Part shown: in pieces, positions 35,426 to 43,556 of the stretch
Layout: each line of letters begins with the position of its first letter
Position numbering within the stretch: the stretch's first letter is position 1
Assembly: GCF_036345915.1 (NCBI RefSeq)
Contig: NZ_CP107785.1
Coordinates: 2,294,001 to 2,358,000, forward strand
Length of the DNA: 64,000 nt
Source of the DNA: Nocardia sp. NBC_00565
Lineage (GTDB): Bacteria > Actinomycetota > Actinomycetes > Mycobacteriales > Mycobacteriaceae
Reading direction: 5' to 3'
Translations under genes and position numbers: made by a program
The notes under the pieces: generated by a model
Seen by the model: the letters and a program-made list of their open reading frames with translations, nothing else
What the model was told of the DNA's origin: nothing
Databases searched by the model: none

Positions 35426-36576
35426 CAGCGGCCTCCCGACGAAATCGGTCCGGTCAGCGGGTTGGGCGTTCCCAGTCCCGGCTGTCGGCCGACGGTGCGG
35501 CCGAGCGCTGTCTCCAGCGCGGTGAGCTGCCCTTCCCACGGCGTGCCCTGCATCAGGGAATTGTCGAGTCGGCCGAGCGTGAGGTCGATGGTGGCGCTGA
35601 GGTTCGCATAGTCGCCCCGAACCCATTTGGGCAGGTTGATTTCGGGCCACGGGAAGGTGGAGTAGAACCCGAGCGACTGGGTGAGGTCGTGTCCGGCGTC
35701 GGCGAGCCCGGTCAGGGCGGGCTGTAGATTACGCAGGTTCGCGATGATGTCGTTGCGGCTGGTGGTCACGACGTCATTGCCGACGTCGGCGAAGTTGCCG
35801 ACGGCCGTGGTTGCCGTCAGCAGATTGTCGCGTTGGGAGTTCAGCACCTCGAGCGCGGGCGGTATGGCGCGCAGCGCGTTCGCGAGGACGTCGTTCTGGC
35901 GATTGACGGTGTCGGCCAGCTGGTTCAGGCCCGACATTGCCGCGACGATGTCCCCGGTCTGCTGGTCGAGCTGGCCGGTGAAGGTGTTCAGTTGGTCGAG
36001 CAGGCTCCGGACGTCGGTTTCGTGACCGGACAGTGCGGCGTTGAGCTCGGTATTTATCTGCTGAAGCTGGCCGAGTCCACCACCGTTGAGGACCATCGAC
36101 ACCGCGGCGAGGGTCTGCTCGGTGGTCGGGAATTGGCTGGCTCGTTCGAGCGGAATGACATCTCCGTCGTGTAACCGCCCGGTCGGCGCCACACCGATCG
36201 GTGCGGCGAGCTCGATGTGCTGGCTGCCGAGCAGACTGGTCTGGCCGATCGCCGCTGTCGCGTTCGCGGGCAGGACGACGTCGCCGTCGATGCTCACCGT
36301 GACGAGTGCGTGCCAGTCCTCGCGTTCGATCTTGGTGATCGAACCGATATTGACGTCAGCGACTCGCACGCGTGAGTTCTCTTGTATTGCAGTGACATTC
36401 GGCATCTGGATCCGGACCCGGTACGAGCCGGCACTGTGCCCTTCGGCGCCGGGCAGCGGCAGCGAATTGAGACCCTTCCACTGTCCGCAGCCGGTGAGCA
36501 GCAGCATCGCCGCCGCACAGCAGGCCACCGCGGCGGGCGCGGCGCGCGTTGGCCCACGTTTCTTGTCGGTTGTCAT
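35425..36576 (-). CDS. mceE: Mce family lipoprotein, E position (LprN type)
   Basis: A 383-residue Mce lipoprotein. The signal peptide ends in a clean lipobox LLTG-C30, followed by GLNSLPLPG, the marker of MceE/LprN. The MCE domain covers about residues 48-130 (SRVRVADVNIGSI.K), then the helical region with repeated Leu/Asn heptads. It is expected at the outer face of the cytoplasmic membrane as part of the hexameric tube. Four-base overlaps with both neighbours indicate translational coupling. Confidence 0.94.
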   Translation of the reverse strand: MTTDKKRGPTRAAPAAVACCAAAMLLLTGCGQWKGLNSLPLPGAEGHSAGSYRVRIQMPNVTAIQENSRVRVADVNIGSITKIEREDWHALVTVSIDGDVVLPANATAAIGQTSLLGSQHIELAAPIGVAPTGRLHDGDVIPLERASQFPTTEQTLAAVSMVLNGGGLGQLQQINTELNAALSGHETDVRSLLDQLNTFTGQLDQQTGDIVAAMSGLNQLADTVNRQNDVLANALRAIPPALEVLNSQRDNLLTATTAVGNFADVGNDVVTTSRNDIIANLRNLQPALTGLADAGHDLTQSLGFYSTFPWPEINLPKWVRGDYANLSATIDLTLGRLDNSLMQGTPWEGQLTALETALGRTVGRQPGLGTPNPLTGPISSGGR

Positions 36577-37832
36577 CGTTGTCCTGTCTGGCCGAACAGC
36601 CCGGGCAGTCCGCTACCCGAGGCAACCGAGGCATCGGAGCCCTCTGGATACGGGTTGAGGAACGGTTCGCTGTAATCGACTTGATCGCGCCGGGCCTGCA
36701 CTCCGGTCAGCGGGTTGATGCCTACCGGTGGATAGTTGAATTTGATGCTGCTCAAGACCGGGCCCAGGTATTGCACGCACAGCTTCGCCGATTCGGCGGC
36801 ACCCAGTTGGCTCGCGGCTTGGATGGCGCCACAGATGAATTGGATCGGGTTCTGCATCTGGGAGACCGCAAGGGCACCGGTCAGCGCGCCTTGCGCTGGC
36901 TGATAGATGTTGTACATGTTGCTGAACGCATGGGGTGCCACGTGCAGGAGCTGTTCCACAGTGGATCTGTTGTTGTTCAGCATGGTGCTGATGGCGGCGA
37001 ACTGATCGACCGAATGCTGCAGCCGGTCTCGGTTGTCGGCCACGAACTGCGCTATATCGGCCGCGACGGTGTCCAGTTCGGACAAGGCGGAGGAGAGCTC
37101 GTCGTCCGAATTGACCAGGACCTGAGTGACCGACGCCAGATGACCGTTGATTTCGACGATCTGCTGGTCGCTCGCGGCGAGCGCGCTGATGAATACCTGC
37201 AGGTTGCGGATTGTGCTGAACAGGTCGTCGCGACTGTTCGCGATCGTCGTCACGGCATCGGAGAGCTGAGTGATCGTCGCGTTGAGCCGGTTTCCGTTGC
37301 CCTGCAATGTATTCGCCGCAGAATTGATGAATGATCCCAAGGGGCCCGATGGTTGGTCCTGCGTCGGACCGAGTGACTCCGCGAGTCGCTGCAGCTGCAT
37401 CCGGAAGTCATCCCACTCGACGGGAACCGCGGTGTGCGTGATGTCGATGGTGGCTCCGTCGGCCATCTCTGGTCCGCCGGAATACGCGGGAGTCAGCTGG
37501 ATGGCGCGGGAGGACACCAATGTCGGTGAGAGGATGACGGCCTTGGCGTCCCGCGGAATTTTCACCGATGAGTCGTAGTGGAAGTCGACCTTCATCCGCT
37601 GGCCTTCGGGCTCGATGCGATCGATGCGACCGATCTTCAGTCCGAGCACCAGCACGTCGTCGCCCTCGTAGAGCCCGTTGGTGTTGGTGAAGTAGGCGGT
37701 GACGTCGTTGCGGGTGAGGACGGCGTGGGTGTACCAGCCGGCGATCGCCAGCACGAGCACGGTGACTGCTGCTCCGGCGCGTATGACCGCGCGGCGCGAG
37801 GGCGCCGGCCACTTCATGGGCGGGGTCCTCAT
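36573..37832 (-). CDS. mceD: Mce family protein, D position
   Basis: A 419-residue Mce protein with a transmembrane segment at about 17-39, an MCE domain at about 44-125 (NGLYEGDDVLVLGLKIGRIDRI), helical repeats, and a C-terminal tail with PPVGINPLTGVQ and a Gly/Ser-rich end. The NGLYEG.DV.VLG pattern is also seen in the D subunit of the first operon in this window. The start overlaps the mceC stop. An ATG five codons downstream is a possible alternative. Confidence 0.92.
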   Translation of the reverse strand: MRTPPMKWPAPSRRAVIRAGAAVTVLVLAIAGWYTHAVLTRNDVTAYFTNTNGLYEGDDVLVLGLKIGRIDRIEPEGQRMKVDFHYDSSVKIPRDAKAVILSPTLVSSRAIQLTPAYSGGPEMADGATIDITHTAVPVEWDDFRMQLQRLAESLGPTQDQPSGPLGSFINSAANTLQGNGNRLNATITQLSDAVTTIANSRDDLFSTIRNLQVFISALAASDQQIVEINGHLASVTQVLVNSDDELSSALSELDTVAADIAQFVADNRDRLQHSVDQFAAISTMLNNNRSTVEQLLHVAPHAFSNMYNIYQPAQGALTGALAVSQMQNPIQFICGAIQAASQLGAAESAKLCVQYLGPVLSSIKFNYPPVGINPLTGVQARRDQVDYSEPFLNPYPEGSDASVASGSGLPGLFGQTGQR

Positions 37833-38995
37833 CGTTGTCCTCCCATCCCCGGGATGGGCGGAATTGTCGGAAATGGCGGCGCGGGCGCGGGCGGCACCGG
37901 TGTGTTCGGTCCGGGGGCCGTGTCAGTGGGTGGAACTACACCGGGTGGACTGTTGTATCCGCCGTCGATCTTGAAGGTCGAGGAGCCCAGGATTCCGGGA
38001 TCCACACCTGCCTGGGAGAACGCCGCGTCGATGAACGGCTGTAGGAACTGTCCGGGCAGCAGATTGCCGACGTATGCCTTGAAGAACGGGCCGGAAGCCA
38101 CGGATTCGCCGAGAGACAGCGCGTATTGACTCAACGGGAGCAGTGCCTGTTCGATGTCGGTCTTTCGCTTCTCGAGTAGGTCGGCGACGTTGTTCAACCG
38201 GTCCAGGACGGGGCCCAGTTGGTCCCGGTTTTCGGCGACCAGCGTGGTGAGCTGGGCCGATACCGCGGATAGGTTGGTCAGCAGGTGGTCGAGTGCCTGG
38301 CGGCGGTCGTCGAGGGCGGAAAACAGGACGTTGCCGTCCAAGATCAGTGCGTTGAGTTGGGTGCTGCGTTTCGCGAGCACTTCGGTGACGCCGGAGGCAT
38401 TGGAGAGCAGCTTCTTGATCAGGTCGTCGCGGCTGCTGATCGTCGTCGATAGGCGGGTTACCCCGTCCAGCGCCGCGGCGACATTGGGTTGTGCCTTGTC
38501 CAGGGTGTCGCTCAGGACCTTCAATGCGTCGGTGAGGTCGGTGGTGTTCAGGCCACTGATGGTGGTGGTGAGGTCGCCGAGCGTATCGGTCAGCCGATAT
38601 GGCGTCGATGTGTGCTCGATGCCGATGATCGCGTTCGGAGCGAGTTCGGTGCTGCCGCGTGGTCGCAATTCGAGCGCCTTGCTACCGAGTACGGTGTGCG
38701 TCTTGATCGCGGCCTCGGTGTCGGTCCCAAGCGTCACGCCGTTCGCGGAGAATCGAACGAGCACCTGGTTGCCGTCGAGCTCGAGCTTGGATACCTTCCC
38801 GACCTGTATACCCGCGACCTCGACGGGCGCGCCCGGTTTGAGACCGGCCGCCTCCGCGAAGTGTGCGCGGTAGTCACGATGCGCGCCGAGGTACGGAACT
38901 TTGTCGTAATTCTGAGCAGTGAGCACCGCCGCCGCGGTAACGAGAATTCCGATGATCCCGAGCCGGAACGTGTTCGGTGTTGCGATGGCATTCAT
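37829..38995 (-). CDS. mceC: Mce family protein, C position
   Basis: A 388-residue Mce protein. The N-terminal hydrophobic segment (about 10-28) is followed by the MCE domain (about 38-118, AAGLKPGAPVEVAGIQVGKV) and long helical repeats. The tail is strongly proline-rich (PPAPAPPFPTIPPIPG), a feature common in MceC subunits. The ATG overlaps the mceB stop. It is part of the complete minus-strand mce operon. Confidence 0.92.
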   Translation of the reverse strand: MNAIATPNTFRLGIIGILVTAAAVLTAQNYDKVPYLGAHRDYRAHFAEAAGLKPGAPVEVAGIQVGKVSKLELDGNQVLVRFSANGVTLGTDTEAAIKTHTVLGSKALELRPRGSTELAPNAIIGIEHTSTPYRLTDTLGDLTTTISGLNTTDLTDALKVLSDTLDKAQPNVAAALDGVTRLSTTISSRDDLIKKLLSNASGVTEVLAKRSTQLNALILDGNVLFSALDDRRQALDHLLTNLSAVSAQLTTLVAENRDQLGPVLDRLNNVADLLEKRKTDIEQALLPLSQYALSLGESVASGPFFKAYVGNLLPGQFLQPFIDAAFSQAGVDPGILGSSTFKIDGGYNSPPGVVPPTDTAPGPNTPVPPAPAPPFPTIPPIPGMGGQR

Positions 38996-40017
38996 TTCGG
39001 CGGCGTGCACCTTCCCGCTCGTTGACCGACGACGTTGATGTAGACGGGATCGCCGTTCGGGCCGTTGACCTTCAGCGTGACGTCGCACAGATAGAAGCTG
39101 AAGAAGTCGCCGTACAGTCCGAGCCGACTCAATCGCTGGTAGTCGCTGGGCAGCCGGGACAGCACCCCGTCGACGTAATCGCGATCGTCGTCGATATTGC
39201 TGCTCACTCGGCCCAGTTGGGTCACATCCGAGGCAATGTTCGCGTGCGTGACATCCAGCAGCGAGGCGACGTTCCCGGCCGCGGAGCTGATCCGCGTCAG
39301 CGCATCGGCGACCGGTTGTGCCTGCGCGGAAATGCCGCTGATCAGGAGTTGCAGGTTGTCGACCAGCGAGTCGAACTGACGGTTGCGGTCGTTGACGGTG
39401 CCGAGCACGCCATTGAGGTTGGTGATGACGGCGCCGATCAGTTGGTCACGGTCGGCGAGCGTCGCGGTGAGTTGCGCCGTATGGCTCGCGATGCCGGCGA
39501 TTGTTCCGCCTTGTCCTTGCAGGGTGGCGATCAGCTCCGCGGAGAGTTTGTTCACCTGCCCTGGATCGAGTGCCTTGAACAGGGGACGGAATCCACCGAT
39601 CACGGCATCGAGGTCCAAGGCGGGCGCGGTGTGGTCGACGTCGAGGGTGGCGCCGTCGGGCAACCGCTGCGCCGAGCCGGGGCCTTGGCTCAATTCCATG
39701 TACCGGTCGCCGACGAGGTTTTCGTACCGGACCTCCGCGCGGGTCGCCTGGGTCATCGGGACATCACGGTCGAGGGAGAAGGTGACCAGTGCCCGGGTGT
39801 TGCCGGTCACCGAGAGGTGCTCGACGCGTCCGACCTCCACACCGGCGATTCGGACGAACTGGCCCGCTTTGAGACCGGAGACATTGTCGAACAAGGCCGA
39901 GTATTCCGACCGGTTCTCGAATCGGAGCTTGCCGAACACCGCCACGATCGCGAAGAGGAATATCCCCATTGTCACAGCGAAGATCGTGAACTTCAGCATG
40001 GGTGCGGTGATTCTCAT
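38992..40017 (-). CDS. mceB: Mce family protein, B position
   Basis: A 341-residue Mce protein with a transmembrane helix at about 8-28 and an MCE domain at about 36-115 (VSGLKAGQFVRIAGVEVGRVEHL). A helical region follows, then a C-terminus with two cysteines (FYLCDVTLKVNG.NG and GRCTPPK). The LCDV..KVNGP.G ending is typical of MceB. The ATG overlaps the mceA stop by four bases; the longer open frame upstream is inside mceA. Confidence 0.93.
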   Translation of the reverse strand: MRITAPMLKFTIFAVTMGIFLFAIVAVFGKLRFENRSEYSALFDNVSGLKAGQFVRIAGVEVGRVEHLSVTGNTRALVTFSLDRDVPMTQATRAEVRYENLVGDRYMELSQGPGSAQRLPDGATLDVDHTAPALDLDAVIGGFRPLFKALDPGQVNKLSAELIATLQGQGGTIAGIASHTAQLTATLADRDQLIGAVITNLNGVLGTVNDRNRQFDSLVDNLQLLISGISAQAQPVADALTRISSAAGNVASLLDVTHANIASDVTQLGRVSSNIDDDRDYVDGVLSRLPSDYQRLSRLGLYGDFFSFYLCDVTLKVNGPNGDPVYINVVGQRAGRCTPPK

Positions 40018-41222
40018 GGGCGCCCCTTCCCATTGAGCGCGTTCCCGAATAGGTATTCGATGACGCTGGGAGACCCCAGCTGCGGGTGATCCGTACCGGG
40101 GCCGTTGAGCGGAGCCCCGGTGTTCATTCGCAGGTACGGCGCGGGATAGGTGTCCCAGGAAGCCGGCTGATAGCACCCCGGCCGGCCACCTGGCCCGCCC
40201 TTGGCCGCTGCGACCGGCAGGTTCTCCGGGGCGGTGTAGGGATCGTCGCCGAGTAGAAGTCCGACATCGAGGGCAACCGAGTATCCGGTCTTATCGACGA
40301 GCGGCGGTTCGTTGGCGGCGTCCAGTGCGCCCAGGTGGAACATACAGGGGAATGACGGGCTGTACTCGGCCAGCAAAGCCGTTGACGGTGTGAGTAGACG
40401 CATCGAGTCGACAATTCCGTTTCTATTTTCTCCGAGGAAACTGCCGCCGGTGGAGCCCAATCCGATGACGGATATCAGCAGAGCTGCCACATTGTCCTGC
40501 TGGTCGACGATCGAATCCGAGGTCACGGCAACGTTGCGCAGAATTGACATCAGATCGGCTCCGGCGTCACCGAGGGTCTGCGCCGCCGCGGCGGTACTTC
40601 GCAGGTCGTTCTGCAGCTGTGGCAATTGAGGATTCAGCTGTTTCAAGGTGCCATCGAGTTGGCCAATTGTCTGTCCCAGGTTTTCGCCCCGGCCGCGCAA
40701 GCCGTCGTTGATCGCGGTGAGTGTCGCGTTCAGCTTGTCCGGCTCGATCTTGTTCATGATCGCGCCGATATTCTCGAATACGGTGTTGATCTCGGTGGTG
40801 ACACCGTGGGCTCGGATTCGGGCGCCGGCGCTCAGGCTCGTGGCCGCCGGACCGTCGGGCGTCACCAGTTCGACGTACTTTGCGCCGAAGACCGTGGTCG
40901 GCTTGATCTCGGCTTCGACATTCGACGGGATGCCATGCAGCGTCGAAGGATCGAGGGAGAGAACAATCGTGGCGTCATCCCCTGTCGTGGTGACCCCGTC
41001 GACTCGGCCGATCTCCACACCGTGCAGTCTGACCTTGGAGCCGACTTCCAGCACGAGACCTGATCGCACTGCTACGACCGTGACCGGGACCGTCTCGGTG
41101 AAGGCGCCCCGGAAGGAGGCGAGGCAGAAGATGACGAGAGCGGTGATCGCGCCGACGAACACGACCGAAATGGACTTGTATGGCGGGGTTCGGTGATGCG
41201 AACGCTGCTTGCGGCCGAGCAT
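40014..41222 (-). CDS. mceA: Mce family protein, A position
   Basis: A 402-residue Mce protein, first of the six. The transmembrane helix is at about 17-38, the MCE domain at about 46-125 (VLEVGSKVRLHGVEIGRVDGV), then a helical domain with GDAGADLMSIL. The C-terminal part carries FPCMFHLGALD and the PYTAPENLPVAAAKGGPGGRPGC segment, a pattern I associate with MceA subunits. GGAGG lies five bases before the ATG. It starts ten bases after yrbEB, so the permease and tube genes are one unit. Confidence 0.93.
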   Translation of the reverse strand: MLGRKQRSHHRTPPYKSISVVFVGAITALVIFCLASFRGAFTETVPVTVVAVRSGLVLEVGSKVRLHGVEIGRVDGVTTTGDDATIVLSLDPSTLHGIPSNVEAEIKPTTVFGAKYVELVTPDGPAATSLSAGARIRAHGVTTEINTVFENIGAIMNKIEPDKLNATLTAINDGLRGRGENLGQTIGQLDGTLKQLNPQLPQLQNDLRSTAAAAQTLGDAGADLMSILRNVAVTSDSIVDQQDNVAALLISVIGLGSTGGSFLGENRNGIVDSMRLLTPSTALLAEYSPSFPCMFHLGALDAANEPPLVDKTGYSVALDVGLLLGDDPYTAPENLPVAAAKGGPGGRPGCYQPASWDTYPAPYLRMNTGAPLNGPGTDHPQLGSPSVIEYLFGNALNGKGRP

Positions 41223-41232
41223 TATTCCTCCG

Positions 41233-42090
41233 TCATCCGGCAAGGTTGAAGTTGCCCGAGGTGCCGTACACCGCAAGCGAGACCAAAAGGGTGACCATGA
41301 CAACGGCGACGAGTGAGGCGCGAACCGCGCGACCGACCGCATGACCGACACCGGCGGGTCCACCCGCCGCATTGAAGCCGTAGTAGCAGTGGATCAGCAT
41401 GACGGTCAGCGCCATCGCAATCGCCTGGACGAATGACCACATCAAATCCGTCGGCCGGAGAAATGTGTAGAAATAGTGGTTGTACACGCCGGCGGACTGG
41501 CCTGCCACCAGTGTCGTGTACAGCTGGGAGGACAGGAACGACATCAAGACCGCCATGGCGTACACGGGCACGATGACGATGAGACCGCTGATCACTCGTG
41601 TCGACACGACGTAAGAGATCGACCGGATCGCCATGACCTCCAGGGCATCGATTTCCTCGCTGATCCGCATCGCGCCGATTCGAGCGGTCGCCCCGGCGCC
41701 GATGGTTGCGGCCAGGGCGATTCCCGCGGTGACCGGCACGACGATGCGTACGTTGATGAAGGCAGAGAAGAAGCCGGTCAGAGCTTCGACGCCGATATCT
41801 CCCAGCGAGGCGAAACCTTGGATCGCGAGGAGGGCTCCCGCCGACAGCGTCATGAACCCGACGATCACGACGGTGCCGCCGATAATCGCCAAAGCTCCAG
41901 TACCCATGCCCATCTCGGCCACGATGCGCAGTACTTCCATGCGGTAAGCCGTGACCGCGTGGCCCATTTGGCGGAATCCCTGGTAGAAGAACCAGCCTTG
42001 ATGGCCTATGCGATCCATTGTCTGCACCGGTTTGTCGAGCAGCCGTGCCGCACGGGGATACCTGCTCCGAAATACCGAAATCTCAGTCAT
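41233..42090 (-). CDS. yrbEB: YrbE/MlaE family ABC permease, B subunit
   Basis: A 285-residue permease of the MlaE/YrbE family with about five to six transmembrane helices. The conserved cytoplasmic loop ATARIGAMRISEEIDALEVMAI (EE-ID element) contacts the ATPase. Together with YrbEA it forms the membrane channel of the Mce importer; the ATPase MceG is normally encoded elsewhere and is not seen here. It begins three bases after yrbEA and is followed closely by mceA. Confidence 0.94.
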   Translation of the reverse strand: MTEISVFRSRYPRAARLLDKPVQTMDRIGHQGWFFYQGFRQMGHAVTAYRMEVLRIVAEMGMGTGALAIIGGTVVIVGFMTLSAGALLAIQGFASLGDIGVEALTGFFSAFINVRIVVPVTAGIALAATIGAGATARIGAMRISEEIDALEVMAIRSISYVVSTRVISGLIVIVPVYAMAVLMSFLSSQLYTTLVAGQSAGVYNHYFYTFLRPTDLMWSFVQAIAMALTVMLIHCYYGFNAAGGPAGVGHAVGRAVRASLVAVVMVTLLVSLAVYGTSGNFNLAG

Positions 42091-42093
42091 CTG

Positions 42094-42882
42094 CTATCCC
42101 AATGTCGCTTTGACGCCTACGGCGGTGACGACGACGTTCACCGCGAACAATGCCATGAACGCGTAGACGACTGTTTCGTTGACCGCGTCGCCGACGCCTT
42201 TGGGTCCGCCCTTGACGGTGAGACCCATATGGCTGGCAACGAGCGCGGCGATGAGCCCGAACAAGCCGGCTTTGATCTCCGAGATCATCACTTCGGGTAC
42301 TCCGGTGACCAGCGTCAGGCTCGAGACGTAGGCGCCGGGTGTCACATTCTGCACGTACACCGAGAACAGGAATCCCCCGACGAGGCCGATGGTGATAACC
42401 AGTCCGTTCAATAACAGCGCGACAATGGTCGAGGCGAATACTCGCGGAACCACGAGCCGGTGTATCGGATCAATGCCGAGGACCTTGATCGCATCGATCT
42501 CTTCGCGAATCGTCCGAGAGCCGAGATCGGCACATATTGCCGTGGCACCCGCGCCGGCGACGATCAGGACGGTGACCAGCGGCCCGACCTGAGTTACCGC
42601 GCCCAGTCCCGCGCCGGCCCCGGACAAATCGGCGGCACCGAATTCGACGAGCAGAATATTGAGCGTAAAAATCACCAGCACGGTGAAGGGGATGGCGACC
42701 AGCAGGGTCGGGACCAAGGCCACCCGCACCAGGAACCAGCCCTGCTCGAAGAACTCGCCCCACTGGAACGGCCGTTTCGTTGCCGCTCGGGCGGTGGCGG
42801 CGCACATGGAGAAGAATCCACCGACAGCCCGCACCGGTACTTCGATTTTGTTCAGCACCGGCGTATCGAGTTTCAACTGCAC
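42094..42882 (-). CDS. yrbEA: YrbE/MlaE family ABC permease, A subunit
   Basis: A 262-residue MlaE/YrbE permease, first gene of the second mce operon. The conserved loop ICADLGSRTIREEIDAIKVLGIDP and the end GLTVKGGPKGVGDAVNETVV are clear. AAGGAGG lies eight bases before the GTG start. The upstream 600 bases are mostly non-coding and contain palindromic elements. One of these matches the repeated TGAC-N6-GTCA motif found at other promoters in this window, so regulation by the tandem TetR protein encoded upstream is likely. Confidence 0.94.
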   Translation of the reverse strand: MQLKLDTPVLNKIEVPVRAVGGFFSMCAATARAATKRPFQWGEFFEQGWFLVRVALVPTLLVAIPFTVLVIFTLNILLVEFGAADLSGAGAGLGAVTQVGPLVTVLIVAGAGATAICADLGSRTIREEIDAIKVLGIDPIHRLVVPRVFASTIVALLLNGLVITIGLVGGFLFSVYVQNVTPGAYVSSLTLVTGVPEVMISEIKAGLFGLIAALVASHMGLTVKGGPKGVGDAVNETVVYAFMALFAVNVVVTAVGVKATLG

Positions 42883-42885
42883 GGT

Positions 42886-43487
42886 GACCTCCTTATTCGG
42901 TTCCCGGCTGGTGAAGGGCGCCGGCCCTGACGCCCAAGGCGGCGAGTACGTCCGGTTTTCGGCTATTTCGGATCACGTAGTTCGGTCTGGTGCGGCAATC
43001 AGCGCAACGTGCCGGGGAGATGTCGTCGGCGGGAGGGGATCGTGCTGCGACTCCCGAGCACCGCAGGGTCGCTGCTGGGCGGCCGGAGTATGCCGGGCTG
43101 CTCGATGTTCGGGTTCGACCCGCCGGGTGAGGGTGATAGCACACGAGAGGACGCGGCGGCTGTAGCCGCTGGCCGTGTCGCTGTGCCCGCCATCACATTC
43201 ATCTCGGCAACTAAGATGACATAAACGTCAGAAGAGGTCAATAGGTTGAATAGATTATCTGAATAAACCTAATGGCTACCCGGCAAATTTCAGGCGCCGC
43301 GCCACTCATGAATAAATAGTTATATGATTATGCTATCAAAAGTTGCTCGAGCGGCGGGAGGTCATGGCGGAGCTCCCTGAGACCGGGGAAACTGGATGAA
43401 CAGTCCCTTCGTCATCGGACGTGCACGAGGCGCGGGCTCACCTGGACGCCGCCGCGATGGGCACGCTGGCTTGGCTCGCACAGTCGT
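42886..43487. promoter_or_regulatory. Promoter/operator region of the second mce operon
   Basis: No gene is seen in these 600 bases. The part from about 43200 to 43345 is markedly A/T-rich. It contains TGAC-ATAAAC-GTCA-GAAG (43217-43234), a copy of the motif shared with promoters at 47, 48, 52 and 56 kb. Close by is an inverted repeat with arms TAGGTT (43242-43247) and AACCTA (43266-43271). These are the likely operator and promoter for the minus-strand mce genes, with a leader of about 300 bases. Confidence 0.6.
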
Positions 43488-43556
43488 TCAGCGGGAGACG
43501 AGGCCGCGGCTGATCACCAGATGTTGAATCTGGTTGGTGCCCTCGAAGATCAGCGT
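43488..43556 (-). pseudogene. Acyl-CoA dehydrogenase C-terminal remnant
   Basis: Directly after the tandem TetR gene, a minus-strand frame encodes TLIFEGTNQIQHLVISRGL-VSR and a stop. This is the typical C-terminus of acyl-CoA dehydrogenases (IYEGTNQIQ..VIAR). Only 22 residues remain, with no start and no room for the rest. An acyl-CoA dehydrogenase gene was therefore lost here by a deletion that ended at the tetR stop codon. Confidence 0.8.
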
